NCBI RefSeq assembly: GCF_000524195.1
Contig: NW_020170399.1
Span: forward strand, 793,758 to 857,757
Length of the DNA: 64,000 nucleotides
Reading direction: 5' to 3'
Source: Echinococcus granulosus
Lineage: Eukaryota; Platyhelminthes; Cestoda; Cyclophyllidea; Taeniidae
A model generated the notes under the pieces. It made no database searches, was not told the origin of the DNA, and saw only the letters and a list, made by a program, of their open reading frames with translations. Below, piece by piece: positions 58,256 through 64,000 of this stretch (within the stretch, counting starts at the first letter, position 1; every line of letters begins with the position of its first letter). The translations under genes and the position numbers were made by a program.

Positions 58256-59000
58256 TGTAGCGCCTCGACATGGCTTTGAAGATGAAAGCAGGCATTACTT
58301 GGGCAGAATTTGTGGTTTCAACAAAAAGTAGGGCATGGGGCTACCCGCGTGTACTGCAGCCCATGCCGCCCAGCGCGTGCACAGGAGTCCACTAAATAGG
58401 AATGAAGAGTTGAACAAATATTTAAAGTATTGCATAGACCCCTTCTAATTTTGAGCTTCGTCCCTGTCGGTCCCCTCGATCAACCACCCTCGTCTACCAT
58501 TGCAATGAAGTCGGTGCTGTAAGAATAACACCCACAAGCCAATCGTGCCAGCTATCGAATTTCGAAGCGACTGAGAATATACTTGACCTGAAAGTCACCC
58601 CTCCCTCAGAAGTTGCGTCCCGTATAGGAACTGTGTTGGGGGGATGAGATAGCGTTCAGGCCATCACGCATGTCCGTCGCTAGCCGCAAGAACATTGGCC
58701 TAAAAGCAGAGTCATATCAGTAAAGGCCGGCCGTCCATTCCTCCTTACCACTACTTTCCGACGTCAGCACTGCCCAGCCATACCTTTCAGGTCTCTATTC
58801 AGCTAGTAGAGAAGTGGAGGTATTTGCGTATTCACTTCATTGACATCTTCATACAGGTGCCGTGACACAAATGTCACTTCCGTTGCTGATAACATTTTTG
58901 TGTAGAACACTGGACTGTGGCAGTTGCCGAAGGTGGACGTCATTTCTAGCCCTTCTGTTAAAGGTCGTCCCAACTTCTCCAGTCAGCAGCACATGTCCTT
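58256..59000 (-). mobile_element. TRIM-like element, minus orientation, one LTR clear
   Basis: A 179-bp LTR (58256-58434), TGTAGCGCCTCGAC to AAGTATTGCA, is the 3' LTR on the minus strand. The next 550 bp align on the minus strand to the interior of the element at 53.5 kb (CACCTGTATGAAGA and CTCTACTAGCTG blocks). The other LTR is not recognisable, so the far boundary is approximate. Confidence 0.65.
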
Positions 59001-60224
59001 CTCTCCTGCCACGCTAAGGTCTATCACCCGGCAGCATAAATGAGGATAGATGAGTCCTTTAAGGTGGGTTTGATTTTCGCTGAGAAGGCAAAACATTAGG
59101 ACAATGTGGGAATTGGTGTTGAATAGAGCCACGTGAAAAAGAAAACGAGGAAATTCATGCACAGTGATTGGAACGTTGACTTAACTCCTGTTGTGATCTT
59201 CAGCAGTTCTAAAATAAGTATCCGCAATGCCAGTAATCACTGTTCATGGCAGAAAAATTAGCGTGCATCATAGACTTTATTTTAAAGAACTGAAACTGCA
59301 GATACACTATTATTTCAATGAGAGTTAGTTTGTTTGATCAGTTTTTTGCAATGATTAACGTTTAGACTTCTCCACATACTCGTATCTTTTTATTTTTGCC
59401 AGTCCATTTATAAGACCGCAGGGAAAGCAATCCAAAGGGTCGTAATTAATGAGCATACACCAGGACTTGACACAATTAAGTTAAGTGGTTTTGTCTGCAA
59501 ACCCCGTGACACCTAAAAAGCAAGTTACCTCTACCTAGAGGCTGAGAGGAGAGCATGACAGTCTCCCATCTAAATAAATGATTAGTTTTATTGCACCACT
59601 CTAAAGCCAAAAAAAAGTGGTGAACAAGGGAAAATCCAAAACCGCGATCTCAGTAAAATCGCTCTCTCGCGTGGCTTTTTGGCTTGTAAATAAAGTGTAA
59701 TCAGCCCTAACGTCCATCAAGCATAGTCGAATGACTGAATTAGTTGACTTCTCTGTTTGGCTAACAACTTAATCTCACTACTTTTTAAAATCTGCTTGAA
59801 GGTGTATTAACTTCTCTCCTATCCCAACAAGTGCTTATAAATGAATAAAACTTTGGAAGGTATAGTTACATTTAGGTGTTGCGAATTAGGCTGTGTTGGA
59901 GACGGGAAAGTTTTTTGCCTTAAAAATTGTTACAAAGTGCTTTCATGGTGGTTTCGATGGAAGCATTGCCAAGTTTAATGGAGGCAGCATCTTGAGCATG
60001 GTAAAAAAGAATGGTGGGTCGTCAAATGTGCCGGTCTGGTAGTACTGACAAAAAGTAGAAACGACTGCTACAAATGATGCATACAACAATTTACTTTTTA
60101 TTTCAACTGACCTTTTGGTTGTTAGTAGTCCATGCACTCCATGTAATTTCATCATGGTTTTAAAGTGTTCGAGGATGTTGATTTTTTTGGTCGAAAAAGA
60201 TGTAGAAATGAAAAAAATGTCCCA

Positions 60225-60409
60225 ACATATTGATATTTTATTTGCGTAGCTCTTTGTTTTGATTTCGAGGGCATCTGAGGCTCCACCTCTGTACTCCCGC
60301 TGGGTGGAATGACCTCCAAGCCATGCCAACTGCCCCTCCCCCTCCCATTCTGATTATTCTTTACATCGACAACATGTATTCATCATCAGGAAGGCCTCAA
60401 GGCGTTGCA
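60225..60409 (+). mobile_element. Solo TRIM-like LTR
   Basis: It shares GAGGGCATCTGAGGCTCCAC with the other copies and ends AAGGCGTTGCA. The left end is approximate. Confidence 0.6.
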
Positions 60410-61128
60410 ATATTCCTTAATTTACTTAATGCAAACTTTTATCGTGATAACGGTGTAATTTAGTAGTCAGTTCCGCTGTGTCGAGGCTTGATTGCGTGAC
60501 ACAGCAGATCTTATACACTTTTTGAAAGAAAACACTAAGGGCGCCTGTTCTGCGGATGAGACACTTGTACATATTTAGTCTAAGAAATAATGCTTCGAAG
60601 AGCTTACATGTAGGAACCGAGAAGCAATCTCGTGATGAATCGTTGAGGAAGGAAAGCACGAAGGTTTTTTGTTTTTGAAGCAACTGTAAGGTGCCGCAGA
60701 AGGAAATTAAAACTACTGGGGTAGCTTAATTGTGGTTAAATTTCCACATATTTAAATTTGCGCAATTTTGTCAGAGTCCAATCAGTAAGAACAAATAACT
60801 GTTTGTTTTTTGCTTAAGGCAACAGCTAATGACCATTTTAAGAGACTTCACGTCTTATTTTTTTACGCATTTATTATGAAAAGTAAATAACAGCTTTTGT
60901 AAGACCAGTTCATTATAGAACATGTATCTTTAAGGAAGAATTCCACCATTGCGTATTCCATAATCTCTAAGATGATTCAGGGATCTCTCTGACAAATATT
61001 CCCCTATGGAAATCGTCAAACTAGTTGATGAACCGCCGAAAATAATTTGTTTGGTAGGGATTTCGGACAAAATGAATTGACACCTGTTCAAGCCAATTGC
61101 CGCCCCATAACCTGTGGACTCGTGTTAG

Positions 61129-61165
61129 CCAATAAGAGGCGAGTTGGGCTAAATGTATATAAATA
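61129..61165 (+). promoter_or_regulatory. CCAAT and TATA boxes of the neuropeptide gene
   Basis: CCAAT at 61129-61133 and TATATAAATA at 61156-61165 lie 150-190 bp upstream of the ATG at 61316, a textbook core-promoter arrangement. Transcription would start near 61190, giving a 5' UTR of about 125 bases. Confidence 0.6.
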
Positions 61166-61315
61166 CTCCCCCACCCATGTCGGCCTTAAAAGACCTTGAC
61201 TATTGTGCCCTCGTAGCACTGAGTTTTGCCCACTAAACACCGTGAAATGCTCAACCGCAGCGCCATAATAAGCTTCTACGGCAGCGAAAATAGGAGACGA
61301 GGAATTCACCCCGTC

Positions 61316-61820
61316 ATGAGGGCCTCCTCCACTTTCCATGTCTGTCTGCTGTGTATGTTTCTCGTCTCCTTCCAAATTCACAGTGTACAGGGTGAGTTGG
61401 GAAGAATTAGGCATTCGTTTGATGCCTTTCCCCTCCAATACCGCGAGTGGGTCAAGTCTGTAGGCCCCAGCGCTGCGCAGAAACGGGAGCCTCAGACAAG
61501 TGGATGGGATTTAGCCGACGACTTGGGAACTTTGGAATCCGGTGAAGATTTTAATGACATTAACGATGCCGTTCTATCCTCGGAAAAGACATCGCTCACA
61601 CGAGAAGAAATACAGAGATATCTGGCCCAAATGAAGGCATACTACCTGAAAAATGGGATGCCACGGTAGGCAAAACAAAAGTTAGATAATGTATTAAATG
61701 CATTTTTACTTTCTTTTGAAGACTTCCTTTTCCTACTATATTCTTGGAACTCTTCCGTGAATAAAAACACGACTGACAGCACAGGTTGCGCGCTGGAAGA
61801 CGGAGACAGGCTAACACTTG
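61316..61820 (+). CDS. Neuropeptide F (NPY-family) precursor-like
   Basis: Exon 1 (61316-61666) encodes a signal peptide (RASSTFHVCLLCMFLVSF...VQG), a KR site (AAQKR, about residue 56), then an acidic spacer and the peptide core SLTREEIQRYLAQMKAYYL followed by KNGMPR. The YLxQ-x4-Y-x5-PR pattern is that of flatworm NPF, normally ending RPRF-Gly-basic. A donor inside the last Arg codon (CG/GTAGGC, phase 2) is where NPF/NPY genes are known to be split. My best exon 2 is 61787-61820, giving LRAGRRRQANT and a stop: Gly plus three Arg is an amidation and cleavage site, and AATAAA follows at about 61831. The terminus would then be PRLRA-amide, not PRF-amide. An alternative exon at 62537 gives RFVGK. 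Without splicing the frame stops directly after PR. Confidence 0.7.
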
Positions 61821-61849
61821 ACAAGACCTAATAAAAATATTAGTTCATC

Positions 61850-64000
61850 ATGTAAAAGCCAAAATAAATCATGTCAAAGTATTATTAATAAGTGTAGTCT
61901 GTTAATTTTTACCCAAATATGTCTATTTGTTTAAAACATTTCATTGGGACTTAGAATAGTAAGCTCTCAGTCGCTTGACCACTGCACATCCTTAGGAATG
62001 AAGATTCGAAGTGCTTAGTCCAAAAGGACAAGACACTAGTTCAAAATTTATTAATTTTCTATTCACCAAACGAGAACTTTCCTCAAAGACATTATTTCAT
62101 GTAAATGGCCACCTTTTGGTTTTAACAAATCTCCTGTGAGGAAAAGTGTGTGCTAAAAGAGAATACCACATGACAAGGCGACCCATACACCAATTCAATG
62201 TCTCGGTTACTGTGGATGGTACAGAAGTGGGTTTGGCATATTTCAAAAAAGGCTTTAAGAAGTAGGATAAGTGCTGCCATTAAGAGGTAAAAATCAGAGA
62301 AGCTGGTCATTTAATACCAAGTAATAAAAAGGTAGTTTAAAATGACGGAGTCCTACAATTTCAAGAAACTTAGGAATCCTGTCTAGTATCCACTGATCCT
62401 CTCCCGCTTAAAAGGTAGTTGCATCTCTTGCAGAGAAATCACATGAATCTGTTGATATTTATTTTTTTTACAATTAATATGCATATGCAGCTTTCAGCAA
62501 GTTGTGTTTAGTCTCAATCTTGAATCCACTTTGCAGGCGTTTCGTTGGTAAGCCAGCAAAATTGAGCCCAGTCATCCTGATATCTCACGTGAGACTCACA
62601 AAGAGAGCTCCCTTTTGTAAATCATTCATTTTAGTTTGTATGTGGAAAGGGGAAATGGGGTTTTTAGATTCCTTCTATTTATCCTTTATAGTCTGATGTT
62701 GAATAATTCTACTCCGACTGCCACCATGGCAATGAATTCGGAATGACTCTTTTTAAGTTATCTTGATTTGGCGGCCTTTTTTAGACATTGAAATTGTAGA
62801 TTATTTGGCCCATGTGGCAATGCTAAAAATTCGCGATACCATCAGACCGTTGCATGCAGAATAGACTATCCAAAGGTCCCATATAAATGGCCATCAGTAG
62901 CTCCCATAATCCGTCGAATTTTGCCCTATTCACCTCCTTAGGCGAATTATTATGGGTTGTATTGGCCGACAGAGATCTTGTTTGAGAATAAAAGGAACTT
63001 AAAGTATTTCGACATAAAGTGAATAACACTAAACAATGCTATCACACAAAGAGATTTCCCAAAAATCAAACCATCTGAAACTAGACCGGGTTTCACCTGT
63101 TTGAAACATCTACGTCTGGCAGAATGTCTTCTCTTCTCTACTCTACTCCTTATACTTTAACTGAAAGCTGAAAATAAATTCTGCCTTATTTTAGATACGG
63201 CTAACAGCTCCAACTGGGAAAAGGACCATCGCTACGTTTATGCATCGTCTAAGAAAAGATTCAACCGATGTGTCAAAATATAATTTGGCAAAGAATGTGA
63301 GTTCTCTCTTATGATCAGGACAAATATTACGAAGATTAATTCCAGTGCTTCACTAAATCAGGTTAAATCGCCTTGAAAAGTCCAAGTTTATTATCCGTAA
63401 TTAACCTACGCCTTCCTTAAGTACAAGTCAATCCATCGCGTCGGCCTTCGCTATCATTGACTGGTAGTGGTATCCCCTATCAACCGGTCTGGTTAAACAC
63501 TTTACACATTTTCGGAGTAAATAGAACTGCAAATTATTACAAAAGTGCTTTTGCACATTGTTTATAAATAAACCTGTCGTGCACGCGAAAAACGATAACT
63601 TAAATGAGGCAAGTAAAACACAATAACAAGCTACTTCTCCCAAGATACCTCGTAAATGAGATTTATTTATTCTCCTATCTATCCATCAATCGATTCCTGT
63701 ATAACATCATTAATTTCACGAATTCCTACCTCACACCAAACTTTCTGCTTCTTTTCATAAGGTAGAGCGTGTAGTCATTACGAGGCCCATTCCTAACAAC
63801 CGCAATTACGCGCTTCGCCACCCATCCAACCCTGCAAAGTACTAAATCTCGCAGATAAAATAACGGGCACTTTGGGCACCGCATTTTTCCGATCAGTCCC
63901 TATTATTGCCCCCCAAAGGTAAAACCCCACCTGATCCCCGATCACTTTCAGCTGGAACCTCTGAAATGAGGCGCATTAAAAGTGCAATCGAGATAACGCT
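61850..64000. other. AT-rich end of the window, no gene seen
   Basis: Only short open frames without motifs. A possible alternative last exon of the neuropeptide gene lies at 62537. Confidence 0.45.

Larger units (their letters stand above)
48945..61155. other. Long gene-poor region rich in TRIM-like copies
   Basis: No gene with family features is seen over 12 kb. It contains the LTR and element copies listed separately, a poly-G run (53161-53175), a TA repeat running into a 100-N gap (57937-58036), and small open frames of no clear meaning. Assembly errors around the gap cannot be excluded. Confidence 0.45.

Overview
The window looks like nuclear DNA of a parasitic flatworm, most likely a cestode close to Taenia or Echinococcus. 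The reasons are: standard-code genes split by many introns, a large share of them only 30-42 bp; a NPF/NPY-type neuropeptide precursor; a flatworm-like SoxB gene; and many copies of a short LTR element resembling the taeniid TRIM (terminal-repeat retrotransposon in miniature). Two runs of exactly 100 N are scaffold gaps. The species call is inference. All exon boundaries were placed by hand from GT-AG signals, reading phase and remembered family motifs.

Layout. 1-5.4 kb: a partial, unrecognised charged-protein gene (minus) with a TRIM element in its first intron, a small unrecognised gene (minus), and a broken duplicate of the 5' end of SoxB. 5.4-9 kb: low-complexity, non-coding. 9-10.4 kb: the intact SoxB gene (minus), then about 5.5 kb without genes. 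15.9-36.7 kb: a dense housekeeping block with CCDC130/YJU2-type splicing factor (+), NDUFS6 (-), OSTM1 (+), EIF2D (-), DNA polymerase theta POLQ (+), the SRAP abasic-site protein HMCES (+) and an unrecognised 218-residue protein (-). 38.8-40.2 kb: a small sosondowah-like ankyrin protein (-). 40-61 kb: gene-poor and rich in TRIM LTRs, holding two tandem single-exon four-helix membrane proteins (+). 61.3 kb: a neuropeptide F-like precursor (+). 62-64 kb: nothing recognisable.

Gene relations. NDUFS6/OSTM1 and EIF2D/POLQ are head-to-head pairs with 350-430 bp between start codons. CCDC130/NDUFS6 and HMCES/unknown are tail-to-tail with 154 and 33 bp between stops. POLQ and HMCES are consecutive on the same strand; both products act on damaged DNA, and both are linked to alternative end joining in mammals. 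Summed coding lengths of all complete spliced models are multiples of three, which supports the hand-built structures.
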